A stretch of DNA of 61,704 nucleotides from an uncultured Bacteroidota bacterium (GTDB lineage Bacteria > Bacteroidota > Bacteroidia > Bacteroidales > UBA12481), in NCBI GenBank assembly GCA_903851365.1, contig CAINOB010000007.1:1-61704 (forward strand), written 5' to 3'. The translations under genes and the position numbers were made by a program. Under the pieces are notes generated by a model. It was given only the letters and a program-made list of their open reading frames with translations. It ran no database searches and was not told where the DNA came from. This document shows positions 34,621 to 42,494 of the stretch, in pieces. Within the stretch, counting starts at the first letter, position 1, and every line of letters begins with the position of its first letter.

Positions 34621-37377
34621 CTATGCATTGATAACTTTACCGATCAAATAACCTGCAACTTCAGAAGCAGCACAACCGGCTGATAAGATTGAGTCAGGAA
34701 TATCCTTTGGACCGGAAGCTGCTCCTGCCACAAAAACACCTTCAATACTGGTTAAAGCAGGACTGGTTAGTTCGTCAATCTGTTTCACGAAATTAAAACT
34801 ATCCAATTCCAGCTTTTCGTTAATGAACATGCCCGGAACTTCCTTATTCGGTAAAACACCGACAGATAAAACCACTAAATCATGTTTTGCCTCTTTAACC
34901 GAACCTTTGAGAACATCTTCATAGCGTAAAACCAGGTCACCGCTTTTGTTTTCATTTTCGCTGATTTTAGCCACTTTCCCTTTGACAAAATTCACTCCCA
35001 TCGACTTTGACTGCTGGAAGAATTCTTCATATCCCTTCCCAAATGCGCGTATATCCATATAATAGATCGTAATATCTGCCATCGGCAAGGCACCCATTAA
35101 CAATTGTGCCTGTTTGATTGAATACATGCAGCAAATTTGCGAACAGATCGGATTATTCGAACATTCCACGCTACAGCTCGAATTTTCAATTGCGGAATCA
35201 CGCGATCCTGTGCATAATACAAAAGCTATATTATCAGGTGTTTTGCCATCCCCTGGCCTTAAAACATTGTTGTATGGACGAGTGGGGGCAATCAGCCTGT
35301 CCATTTGCATGGCATCAATCACGTTTGGATATTTAGAGTAGCCATACTCAGGTTTTCCATCAGGAGGAAATAATTTATAGCCGGTAGTAACTACCACGGA
35401 TTTGACGCTTGTTTGAATCAGTTCTTTTTTTTGTGAAAAATCGATGGCCTCAGCAGGACAAGCCGATAAACATTGATGGCATTCCCTGCAGTTACTGCAA
35501 TCCATGCAACGTAAAGTGCTCCCTTTCAGTTCGACTTCCGTATAGGTGATTTCGACTTCCTCAAAATCCTTGATTCTTTCAGCTACCGGTCTGATTTCTC
35601 CTTCAATGGCAGGAATTCTGTTATCTCCATATTTCTTGAGTACAATGGATTTATCCACTGCCGGAAGTTTGTCACCCGGTTCAAAATTTTCCAGATTTTG
35701 ATTATTGAGATATTTATCAATAAAAAAGGCGGCTCTTTTTCCTTGCCCTGCAGCCTCAATAAGTGTTGTAGCTCCGGTAACACCGTCACCTCCTGCAAAA
35801 ATATAGGGATTGGAGGTTTGGAGTGTTTTTTTATTCACTTTGATCGTGCCACCCTTATTCAGTTCAATCTCGTTTGCAAAGGGTGCAGTAGATGGTTTCA
35901 GGCCAATAGCTTCAATCACATAATCAACATCCATCAAATATTCAGACCCTTCGATGGGTACCGAATTTTTTCTGCTGCCACCTTCAGCATCCTGAAGTTT
36001 CATTTTAGTCAGTTGTACCTTCTTCAGTTTCCCATTTTCACCGATAAATCGGACGGGGTTTCGAAGGACCAGAATTTTTACTCCTTCTTCTTCAGCCTCC
36101 TTAATTTCAGGGGCAAAGCAAGGCATTTCGTCACGGCTGCGGCGATAAACCACTGTCACCGATTCGGCTCCGAGTCGTATGGATGTTCGTGAAGCGTCGA
36201 TTGCCGTGTTGCCGCCACCAATAATCATTACTTTCTTCCCGGAGAGGTTTTCTTTCTTACCGATATTGGCTTCCTGTAGAAAATCAAGGCATGAAACGAT
36301 GCCCTCAAGAGTAGAGCCTTCAACATTAAGTTTGGCAGAATCCCGTGTACCAACAGAAACAAACAGGCAATCATAACCCTGTTCTTTCAGTGCGCTCAGA
36401 TTTTCAATTTTTTTATTGACCTCAATTTCGACACCAAGGACTGTAATGTTTTGAATATCACGGTCAACCACATTTTTGGGAGCCCGGTATTCAGGAAGCG
36501 CAAGTTTCAACATACCTCCTGCTTGAGGAGCAGCTTCGAATATTTTTACGGTATGTCCTTTTAATGCGAGATGATAAGCAGCAGTCAACCCGGCTGGACC
36601 TGAACCAATAACAGCGATTTTTTTGCCGGATTTTCTTTTAATCTCCACAACCGGAGCCTCAGGATATTTCTCATAATAGTAGTCGGCAAAAAACCGCTTA
36701 ATTTTTCTGATATCCACAGCCGTATCCAGGCTAGCCCTGGTACATTGATTCTGGCAGGGAGCATAACACGCTCTTCCTAAGCTTCCCGGCAGAGGATTGT
36801 CTTCGAGATGAAGTTTCATGGCATCCTCATATTGCCCGTTTCGTGCCAGTGAGATATATCCATATGCTTTGACCCCACCCGGACATTCGTTGATACAAGG
36901 TGCGGAAGAATCCATCCTGTCGATGGTCGCAATTCTCGGATTTGCCAGACTGAAAGGGATATAGGCCACTTTACGGCCGGCGAGGTTATAATTATTTTCA
37001 TCCAGTCGTACCTCCGGACAAGCCACTTCGCATTGCTGACACCCGGTACAGGCTTCCGGTATGATGTAGCGTGGATTTTTCGTGATATCGATTTGGAAAT
37101 CAGTACTTGTTTTAGTGATCCCGGCAATATCACTATTCAACAATAATGTGATATTAGGATGACGGGCCGTTTCGGACATTTTCGGAGTAGTAATGCATGC
37201 AGCACAGTCAAGTGTTGGAAAGACTTTGCTTAACTGAATCATCTTGCCACCGATAGAAAGTCCTTTCTCAACCAGAAGTATTTTGTAGTCCATATCCGCC
37301 AGGTTTAATGCAGCTTCCTGACCAGCAATTCCACCTCCGATAACCAATGCATCAAATTTTTTATCGATTTGACTCAT
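34621..37377 (-). CDS. HdrA/QmoA-like flavoprotein 1 with nested GltD-type NAD(P)H module, cluster B
   Basis: 918 aa against 442 for the cluster A partner. Residues 1-150 are HdrA (GGGIAG at 14-19, FPTLDCAACITTPK, CTGCQQCEVAC at 110-120). Residues about 156-615 form a complete GltD-like unit: Fe-S cysteines C161, C165, C204, C208 and C212, FAD-binding GSGPAG at 258-263, NAD(P)H-binding GGGNTA at 387-392 and a C-terminal FAGGD. HdrA resumes with a Cys-dense segment at 624-640 and the CSQICCMYS block. The nested unit should let the complex use NAD(P)H or ferredoxin-linked electrons. Confidence 0.9.
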   Translation of the reverse strand: MSQIDKKFDALVIGGGIAGQEAALNLADMDYKILLVEKGLSIGGKMIQLSKVFPTLDCAACITTPKMSETARHPNITLLLNSDIAGITKTSTDFQIDITKNPRYIIPEACTGCQQCEVACPEVRLDENNYNLAGRKVAYIPFSLANPRIATIDRMDSSAPCINECPGGVKAYGYISLARNGQYEDAMKLHLEDNPLPGSLGRACYAPCQNQCTRASLDTAVDIRKIKRFFADYYYEKYPEAPVVEIKRKSGKKIAVIGSGPAGLTAAYHLALKGHTVKIFEAAPQAGGMLKLALPEYRAPKNVVDRDIQNITVLGVEIEVNKKIENLSALKEQGYDCLFVSVGTRDSAKLNVEGSTLEGIVSCLDFLQEANIGKKENLSGKKVMIIGGGNTAIDASRTSIRLGAESVTVVYRRSRDEMPCFAPEIKEAEEEGVKILVLRNPVRFIGENGKLKKVQLTKMKLQDAEGGSRKNSVPIEGSEYLMDVDYVIEAIGLKPSTAPFANEIELNKGGTIKVNKKTLQTSNPYIFAGGDGVTGATTLIEAAGQGKRAAFFIDKYLNNQNLENFEPGDKLPAVDKSIVLKKYGDNRIPAIEGEIRPVAERIKDFEEVEITYTEVELKGSTLRCMDCSNCRECHQCLSACPAEAIDFSQKKELIQTSVKSVVVTTGYKLFPPDGKPEYGYSKYPNVIDAMQMDRLIAPTRPYNNVLRPGDGKTPDNIAFVLCTGSRDSAIENSSCSVECSNNPICSQICCMYSIKQAQLLMGALPMADITIYYMDIRAFGKGYEEFFQQSKSMGVNFVKGKVAKISENENKSGDLVLRYEDVLKGSVKEAKHDLVVLSVGVLPNKEVPGMFINEKLELDSFNFVKQIDELTSPALTSIEGVFVAGAASGPKDIPDSILSAGCAASEVAGYLIGKVINA

Positions 37378-37398
37378 TTTTAATTCCTTTTAAAATTT

Positions 37399-37839
37399 TT
37401 ATAAAACCTTTCCGGTTTCAACTTTCATATCTTCCAGCCCAATCAATATTTTGCTGAAATTTTCCATGTGGCTCGAGAAAGGCTCGGCACAAACAGAACA
37501 AATTGCAGCCATTCTTATGCGTTTGGGATTGATATTATTCGCTTTCATTAATATCTGAGATTCCTCGATAATTCTATTGGTATGTTCAGGGCATTTTGGG
37601 CTATAGGAACATTCATGACCATCGGCAGCTATAAAAACACCATCGAAACCCTTTTCAAAAGCGTGCAGGATCCATTTAGGTTTAATACCTGATGAACATG
37701 GCAAACTAATTACATAAACCGCCGGAGAATAGTGAATTTTTCTCAGGCCAGCCTGATCTATTCCAGGATCGGAAATTTTATCCGTGGAAAAAACCAATAT
37801 TTTCGGCTTGAAAACGACGTCTGACATATTTCTAATCAT
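37399..37839 (-). CDS. MvhD/FlpD-like iron-sulfur subunit, cluster B
   Basis: Up to 146 aa; ATG at 37827 is an alternative start. KILVFSTDKISDPGIDQAGL, PCSSGIKPKWILHAFEKGFDGVFIAADGHEC and CSVCAEPFSSHM match its partner 21532 almost throughout. As there, CSSGIKP replaces the usual CxGR. Adaptor between an electron donor or acceptor and HdrA. It lies 21 bases upstream of HdrA1 and is preceded by a 100-base gap after tusA. Confidence 0.8.
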   Translation of the reverse strand: MIRNMSDVVFKPKILVFSTDKISDPGIDQAGLRKIHYSPAVYVISLPCSSGIKPKWILHAFEKGFDGVFIAADGHECSYSPKCPEHTNRIIEESQILMKANNINPKRIRMAAICSVCAEPFSSHMENFSKILIGLEDMKVETGKVL

Positions 37840-37940
37840 TTACATATTTGAACTGAGTGCTGGACTTTTGGCACAATACATGATTACTCAAAATCCCGTG
37901 TAAAGAATTTTGGTTGACGAATTAAGAAGCAAAGTGAATT

Positions 37941-38192
37941 TTATGCTTTCCTCAAAAATAAACGGGTATAGCTGTCTTCTTCTAATGTTCCCAGAAATTC
38001 ATGCTCCATCTTTTCGCACCATCTTGGAATGTCGACCTTTGTGCCTTCATCGGCTGATAAAATTTCCATAATTTCTCCGGATTCAACATCACCAATAGCT
38101 TTTTTTGCAGCCAGTAAGGGACCTGGACATGCGGTACCTCTTGCGTCAACAATCAAGTTTGTTGTAATTCCCTTTAATTCTTCAGTAGTCAT
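37941..38192 (-). CDS. tusA: TusA-family sulfur carrier, cluster B
   Basis: 83 aa with DARGTACPGPLLAAKKAI near residues 17-34; the CPGP Cys is the persulfide carrier. About as long as, and very similar to, the cluster A TusA (shared GEIxEILSADEGxKxDIP). It lies between the DsrE-like and MvhD-like genes, the same order as in cluster A. Confidence 0.92.
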   Translation of the reverse strand: MTTEELKGITTNLIVDARGTACPGPLLAAKKAIGDVESGEIMEILSADEGTKVDIPRWCEKMEHEFLGTLEEDSYTRLFLRKA

Positions 38193-38238
38193 AATATTGA
38201 TTATTTAATTATTTGTTCAATGTTAAAAATCACATCTC

Positions 38239-38790
38239 TTAAATGAACAGTTGAATGCTGCTTTGCCCTGCATCAGCAACAAAAGTAGTTGCACCACAAT
38301 AGCGCAATTTTGGATAATCGATCATTTCTTCTTTTTTGAAACCCATCAAACCCATCGACATCTCGCAAATGGCTATTTCGATACCTAACTCACCTGCGGA
38401 TTTAAACATTTCTCCTAGTGACATCACGTTTTGCTTTTTCATGAGGTACTTAATCATCATCGGGCCCATTCCTGCCATATTCATATTGGACAATGACAGT
38501 TTATCTTTTCCCTTTGGTAACATGATACCAAACATTTTCGAGATGAAATCTTTGCCAGGGGCACTTTTCTTTTTATCACGCAGGGCCGAAAGCGACCAGA
38601 ATGAAAAAAATAGTTTTACCTGGGTATCCATAGCAGCCGCGGCTAGTGAAATGACCATGGCAGCCAGAATTTTATCCATATCACCTGATACAACGGCAAT
38701 GGATAATTGATCTTTACGGGAGTTTTCCAACTTAGATATCTTCTTCTTCAGAATATCAATTTGCTGTTGTAATTCTTGATTGTCTTCCAT
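38239..38790 (-). CDS. DsrE_2-type sulfur-transfer protein with coiled-coil N-terminus, cluster B
   Basis: 183 aa. A predicted coiled coil (about 3-24) precedes SIAVVSGDMDKILAAMVISLAAAAM and FFSFWSLSALRDKK, typical of the larger DsrE/DsrF/DrsH-like proteins; the conserved Cys is in IAICEMSMGLMGFKKEEM. A Met-rich middle (KMFGIMLPKG...NMNMAGMGPMMIKYLM) is lacking in the cluster A version. First gene of cluster B, divergent from its crp-like regulator. Confidence 0.85.
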   Translation of the reverse strand: MEDNQELQQQIDILKKKISKLENSRKDQLSIAVVSGDMDKILAAMVISLAAAAMDTQVKLFFSFWSLSALRDKKKSAPGKDFISKMFGIMLPKGKDKLSLSNMNMAGMGPMMIKYLMKKQNVMSLGEMFKSAGELGIEIAICEMSMGLMGFKKEEMIDYPKLRYCGATTFVADAGQSSIQLFI

Positions 38791-38841
38791 GTCTATAATT
38801 TATTATAAGCGATTACTAGAACATTTTTTCGCGTGCCAAAT

Positions 38842-38856
38842 TAGGCATCCTGCCTA
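38842..38856. promoter_or_regulatory. Inverted repeat between cluster B and its regulator
   Basis: TAGGCA-TCC-TGCCTA, a 6-base perfect inverted repeat, lies about 50 bases upstream of the DsrE_2 start in the divergent intergenic region. It differs from the inverted repeat before cluster A. A regulatory role is possible but unproven. Confidence 0.3.
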
Positions 38857-38895
38857 CAGCCATCTTCTTTTGTAGCGTGCAGGTGCTAACAATGT

Positions 38896-38926
38896 TTTGT
38901 GACATGTATCACAATGTGTACTTTTG
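38896..38926 (+). promoter_or_regulatory. Promoter of crp-like gene 38931 with embedded TGTGA-N6-TCACA palindrome
   Basis: TTTG (38896-38899), exactly 19 bases, then TACTTTTG (38919-38926): a full match to the Bacteroidetes promoter pattern. The perfect palindrome TGTGA-CATGTA-TCACA (38898-38913) fills most of the spacer, predicting repression by a Crp/Fnr protein. The transcript should start about 38930, one base before the ATG that best fits the protein, so the message may be leaderless. Confidence 0.65.
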
Positions 38927-38930
38927 TGGG

Positions 38931-39608
38931 ATGGAAAATGTATGTAAAATATGTCCGTTTAGCTCCAAAACGGCTACACCCCTTAATGAGTGCGATTTTG
39001 AACAGTTATCGGAAAACCATGTGGTGGTAAAATTTGCCAAAGGAGATGCGATTATCAAACAAGGCACTTACTCTACGAATGTCGCTTTTTTACGTATGGG
39101 TCTTGTAAAGATACACCTCAAGGGACCTTCACACGAGCAAATAGTCCGATTGGTAAAGGCGCCGGCATACCTGGGCCTGCCAACCACCTTTGGCGATAAA
39201 ATAAATCAATATTCAGTGACTTCAGTTACCAATGCAGAAGTCTGCTATATCGATATTACAACTTTCAGGGACCTGTTAAAAAACAACGATTTGTTTTCCT
39301 ACGAGATCATTCTGGATTTATGTCGCAATGAGTTAGAATCATTTCACCGCTGTTCGAATCGCACACAGAAGCAAGCTCGAGGCAATTTAGCAGATGTGTT
39401 GTTGGAACTTTCTGATCGCATTTTTGAATCTGAAAAATTCATGTTGCCGCTAAGTCAATCGGAGTTGGGAAACCTGATCGACACAAGCCGGGAAAGCATT
39501 AGCAGGATGCTTTCGGAGTTTAACGGTGATGGAATTATCCGGGTAAACGGTAAAGAAATAGAGATATTGAATAAAAAATCCTTGATAGTGATTAGTCAAA
39601 ACGGCTAA
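38931..39608 (+). CDS. Crp/Fnr regulator divergent from Hdr cluster B
   Basis: About 225 aa from the ATG at 38931; the upstream ATG at 38877 would place the promoter inside the gene. CxxC at MENVCKICP, the beta-roll with PTTFGDKINQYSV, and the helix-turn-helix LSQSELGNLIDTSRESISRM are shared with the cluster A regulator 20030. Each cluster thus keeps its own divergent copy, strong evidence that regulator and cluster were duplicated together. Confidence 0.85.
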   Translation: MENVCKICPFSSKTATPLNECDFEQLSENHVVVKFAKGDAIIKQGTYSTNVAFLRMGLVKIHLKGPSHEQIVRLVKAPAYLGLPTTFGDKINQYSVTSVTNAEVCYIDITTFRDLLKNNDLFSYEIILDLCRNELESFHRCSNRTQKQARGNLADVLLELSDRIFESEKFMLPLSQSELGNLIDTSRESISRMLSEFNGDGIIRVNGKEIEILNKKSLIVISQNG

Positions 39609-39656
39609 AAACTTAATGACTTGCTACTTGGTAATCAGTTTACCTGCAAATTGTGT

Positions 39657-40055
39657 TTAATGAAGGTTGGCATCAATCCTTCTGGGTCTCTTGTTTTCAT
39701 CCAATGATGCGAAAACGAAAACGCCGTCAATTGCCTTTTCTCTTGCCGGGCCATACATCTCTTCGACAAACACTTCTACCTTAACTATAAGCTTCACGGG
39801 ACCGGCTTTTTCCACTGATCCGACAACCTCGACGATTGAATCCGGGTTGATCGCTTTATGGAACTTGATATTTTCAATGGTCACAGTAAACATCCGTTGG
39901 CGTGTATAGCGGGTTGCTGTAATATAGGCTACCTCGTCCATCCATTGCATAACTTGTCCACCGAAAAGAGTATCGTTCGCATTGAGCGTATTTGGAAACA
40001 CTGCCTTAAATTGTCGGGTTTCGCTCAGTTTGATTAGCTCGTTCATACTGTCCAT
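39657..40055 (-). CDS. Acyl-CoA thioesterase-like hotdog protein
   Basis: 132 aa from ATG 40055; the longer upstream frame is not family-like. PNTLNANDTLFGGQVMQWMDEVAYITATR is the hallmark of the acyl-CoA hydrolase (YciA/BFIT-like) hotdog family, with the catalytic Asp in the MDE helix, followed by ENIKFHKAINPDSIVEV. It hydrolyses acyl-CoA esters in the cytoplasm. Convergent with the crp-like gene and apparently unrelated to the sulfur clusters. Confidence 0.85.
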   Translation of the reverse strand: MDSMNELIKLSETRQFKAVFPNTLNANDTLFGGQVMQWMDEVAYITATRYTRQRMFTVTIENIKFHKAINPDSIVEVVGSVEKAGPVKLIVKVEVFVEEMYGPAREKAIDGVFVFASLDENKRPRRIDANLH

Positions 40056-40249
40056 CGGAAATATTTTAAGAACAAAAATAGTGGTTGTTATGAACAATAG
40101 TTCATTACGATTGATACTTTTGTTTGAAATGCCTGAATGAATGCAGGTTGGACGAGTTGTTTCAAGATTTATGTCATTAATGCTACCACCGTCGCAAGTT
40201 TTTGGGATCAACGGTGTCAAAAGAGGCAAATTCCATAACTTCGGTTTTG

Positions 40250-40831
40250 ATGAACGAACAAGAGGTACTGAATCTTTTACTTGCAGGTGATCCTGCAGCG
40301 ATCCGATCGCTCGTTGATCAATACCAGCCCCTGGTGATAAGAACCGCACGGGGATTTGTCAGGAACACAGAGGATGCCCGCGATATTGCCCAGGAAGTTT
40401 TCATCGATATCCTGACCAACCTTCACCGCTTCAAGGCACAATCCGGACTATCAACCTGGATATATCGTATCACGGTGAACAGGTCTCTCAATCATCTGCG
40501 CAGTAGTAAAAGGAGACAAGGACGTATTTCTTATTCAGATGATCATGATGATAGTGGCAGAAGCGAAACCATGAATCTCAGAGACCCCGGCCAGAAAAAC
40601 CCGGCCGAACTGCTTGAACAAAAAGAAAGATCCAAAATCCTTCATGATGCCATCCAATCGTTGCCTGAAAAGCAGCAGGTAGCTTTTACCCTTGCAGAAT
40701 ACGATGACCTCTCCTATAAAGAGATCGCCGAAATTATGAGCCTGAGTATCTCATCAGTTGAATCACTGTTGTTCAGGGCCAGGAAAAATCTGCAAAAGAA
40801 ATTATGGGCCTGCTACAAAAAATCGTGCTGA
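40250..40831 (+). CDS. ECF sigma factor
   Basis: About 193 aa from ATG 40250; an upstream TTG at 40202 would add 16 residues. Region 2 contains ARGFVRNTEDARDIAQEVFIDIL and the -10-binding FKAQSGLSTWIYRITVNRSLNHLR; region 4 is LPEKQQVAFTLAEYDDLSYKEIAEIMSLSISSVESLLFRARKNL. It should drive the downstream anti-sigma and Spy-like envelope genes. Confidence 0.9.
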   Translation: MNEQEVLNLLLAGDPAAIRSLVDQYQPLVIRTARGFVRNTEDARDIAQEVFIDILTNLHRFKAQSGLSTWIYRITVNRSLNHLRSSKRRQGRISYSDDHDDSGRSETMNLRDPGQKNPAELLEQKERSKILHDAIQSLPEKQQVAFTLAEYDDLSYKEIAEIMSLSISSVESLLFRARKNLQKKLWACYKKSC

Positions 40832-40881
40832 TGCGCAAGTTTTTAATAAACCGATTGTCTAAACCAATAAACACTAACACA

Positions 40882-41313
40882 ATGAACTGCAAAAATTGTC
40901 GAACCGATTTAATAGGATTTATCCAGGGAACCCTTCCAAAGGGGGTGGAAGTCCAAATCCGGGAGCACCTGAATGGGTGTATGGAATGCAGGTCATTCGC
41001 CGATTACCTTAGCACCACCCTGAATATCATCCAAACGGAGAAGAAAATAGCAGCAGATCCATTTCTGGCTACCCGGATCGAAGGAATATTATCGAATCCC
41101 GTAGCAGCTCCGCGCCGTTTATCCTTCCTCCCAAAACTGATCCCAGCGCTTACCTTCAGCATCTTCATATTGGCTGGTATTGCCGGAGGCATCGGACTTG
41201 GACGCATTTTGACTCCGGTACCTAATAATCAAAATATTGCAGCACGGCAGATAAGTTCCTTGGTTGATGACCTTCAACAAGAACCAATCGAAAGTTTTTT
41301 AATGGGATTATAA
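40882..41313 (+). CDS. Anti-sigma factor with zinc-finger N-terminus
   Basis: 143 aa from ATG 40882. The N-terminus carries CKNCRTDLIGFIQG...HLNGCMECRSFADYL, an anti-sigma zinc-finger (zf-HC2/RsrA-like ZAS) arrangement, followed by one membrane helix (about 90-112) and a short periplasmic tail. It would sequester the sigma factor encoded just upstream until an envelope signal arrives. Confidence 0.8.
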   Translation: MNCKNCRTDLIGFIQGTLPKGVEVQIREHLNGCMECRSFADYLSTTLNIIQTEKKIAADPFLATRIEGILSNPVAAPRRLSFLPKLIPALTFSIFILAGIAGGIGLGRILTPVPNNQNIAARQISSLVDDLQQEPIESFLMGL

Positions 41314-41314
41314 T

Positions 41315-41917
41315 ATGAAAAACAATAGACTCCTTATCGGATTAATTATGTTCCTGATTGTCACAAATATTGCTACAATCCTGACCGTAGTGCGGCATAT
41401 CCGGAATCAGAATGATTCCCCAGGAACAGAAGTAAAAAAAGAGGGCAGCAAGGATAGCAAAAACCCGACTGACCTTCCAGATACCCAAAGAACTCTCTTT
41501 TTCACCAAAGCCTTGGCGCTTGATTCCAACCAACAATCAGCCTTCCGGGAGGTCAACTGGAATTACGGCAGGCAAACGAAGGATATCAGCGTGGCCATGA
41601 GCCTCCTTAGAGAACAACTCCTGATCGCATTGGATCAGCAAGTACCCGATACCGCACTGCTGAACAACCTTTCGGATCAGATTGGAAAGAAGCATACCGA
41701 ACTGAAAAAGCTGACAATTACCTATTACCTGGGATTGAAATCAATCTGTAATAGTGCTCAAAAGAAAATGCTGTTTGATATGTTCCAGAAATTATTGTCC
41801 CCGGAAAGTAATGTGAATGTTCCCAATGGCAAGCCTGAAAATCGGGGTCCCAAAGGACCCGGGCAGGGGCGTGGTCCCTGGTGGAAAGACAAAAAAGATT
41901 CAATTTCAAATAAGTAA
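41315..41917 (+). CDS. Spy/CpxP-like periplasmic protein
   Basis: 200 aa. One N-terminal membrane segment (about 5-27), then a helical domain with an LxLDSNQQSAFREV...LREQL...LTITYYLGLKSICNSAQKKMLFDMFQKL pattern, as in the heavy-metal-sensor/Spy (CnrX-like) family. The Gly/Pro/Arg tail is disordered. One base after the anti-sigma gene, so part of the sigma-controlled operon; probably an envelope chaperone or metal sensor. Confidence 0.75.
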   Translation: MKNNRLLIGLIMFLIVTNIATILTVVRHIRNQNDSPGTEVKKEGSKDSKNPTDLPDTQRTLFFTKALALDSNQQSAFREVNWNYGRQTKDISVAMSLLREQLLIALDQQVPDTALLNNLSDQIGKKHTELKKLTITYYLGLKSICNSAQKKMLFDMFQKLLSPESNVNVPNGKPENRGPKGPGQGRGPWWKDKKDSISNK

Positions 41918-41922
41918 CCTTA

Positions 41923-42396
41923 ATGTTTAGTAAAATGAAAAAAGTTAGCATGAAAATCGCACTGGCTGTGGTCATGATCGCAGTCGGAACCCTGGGCCTT
42001 CAGGCTCAGAACGGAAGAGGTACCGGAACCTGTGGTACCTGCACCGGAAGTTGTGTAAACTCAAGTCTCCTGACAGATGAGCAGAAGGCCATTCTTGAAG
42101 ATCTCTGTGACACTTTCCAGGCTGATATGACAGTTCTCCGGGGAGAATTGATGGCAGCTCCAACTCTCGCTGAAAAACTGTTGATCCGCAAGGAAATGAC
42201 CGATCTGCGCGATGCACACATTGCTGAAGTTAAAGCACTTTTAGCTTCATGGGGAATAAACGTATCCACTGGTGGTAAAAAGGGTGGTTCCTTGAAGGGT
42301 GCCGGCAGCATGCTGCAGTCAGGCAATGGCACTGGTGTCTGCGACGGGACCGGGACTGGAACCGGAACAGGTAACAAGAATCGCAAGGGTAAATAG
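41923..42396 (+). CDS. Secreted protein with GTG-repeat tail
   Basis: Up to 157 aa (start 41923 or ATG 41935). A signal peptide (LAVVMIAVGTLGLQAQ) is followed by a Cys-containing segment CGTCTGSC, a Spy-like helix set (LLTDEQKAILEDL...EKLLIRKEM) and a low-complexity C-terminus of GTG repeats ending in NKNRKGK. The four conserved Cys could bind metal. A terminator follows at 42413. Operon partner of the ECF sigma factor. Confidence 0.65.
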   Translation: MFSKMKKVSMKIALAVVMIAVGTLGLQAQNGRGTGTCGTCTGSCVNSSLLTDEQKAILEDLCDTFQADMTVLRGELMAAPTLAEKLLIRKEMTDLRDAHIAEVKALLASWGINVSTGGKKGGSLKGAGSMLQSGNGTGVCDGTGTGTGTGNKNRKGK

Positions 42397-42412
42397 AATA
42401 AGGTAAATAGGC

Positions 42413-42454
42413 AGAGCGGGCCAAAGAACCTCCAACGTTCAAGTAGCCCGCTCT
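42413..42454. terminator. Rho-independent-like terminator after the sigma operon
   Basis: A 9-base perfect stem, AGAGCGGGC / GCCCGCTCT, flanks a 24-base loop and is followed by TTCTATCTTC. It lies just after the secreted-protein gene and before the DUF2202 gene. Confidence 0.6.
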
Positions 42455-42494
42455 TTCTATCTTCGAAAAGTTAGCAACCATAAAATTAGTAAAA

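Noticed and set aside
20837-38790. Classical methanogen heterodisulfide reductase or sulfate-reduction locus
   Set aside because: HdrB with its CCG domains, Apr, Sat and DsrAB are absent; only the HdrA/QmoC-like part with TusA/DsrE is seen.
42006-42386. Minus-strand frame with a Pro-Val repeat opposite 41923
   Set aside because: It is an antisense shadow of the GTG-repeat tail; signal peptide and motifs support the plus strand.
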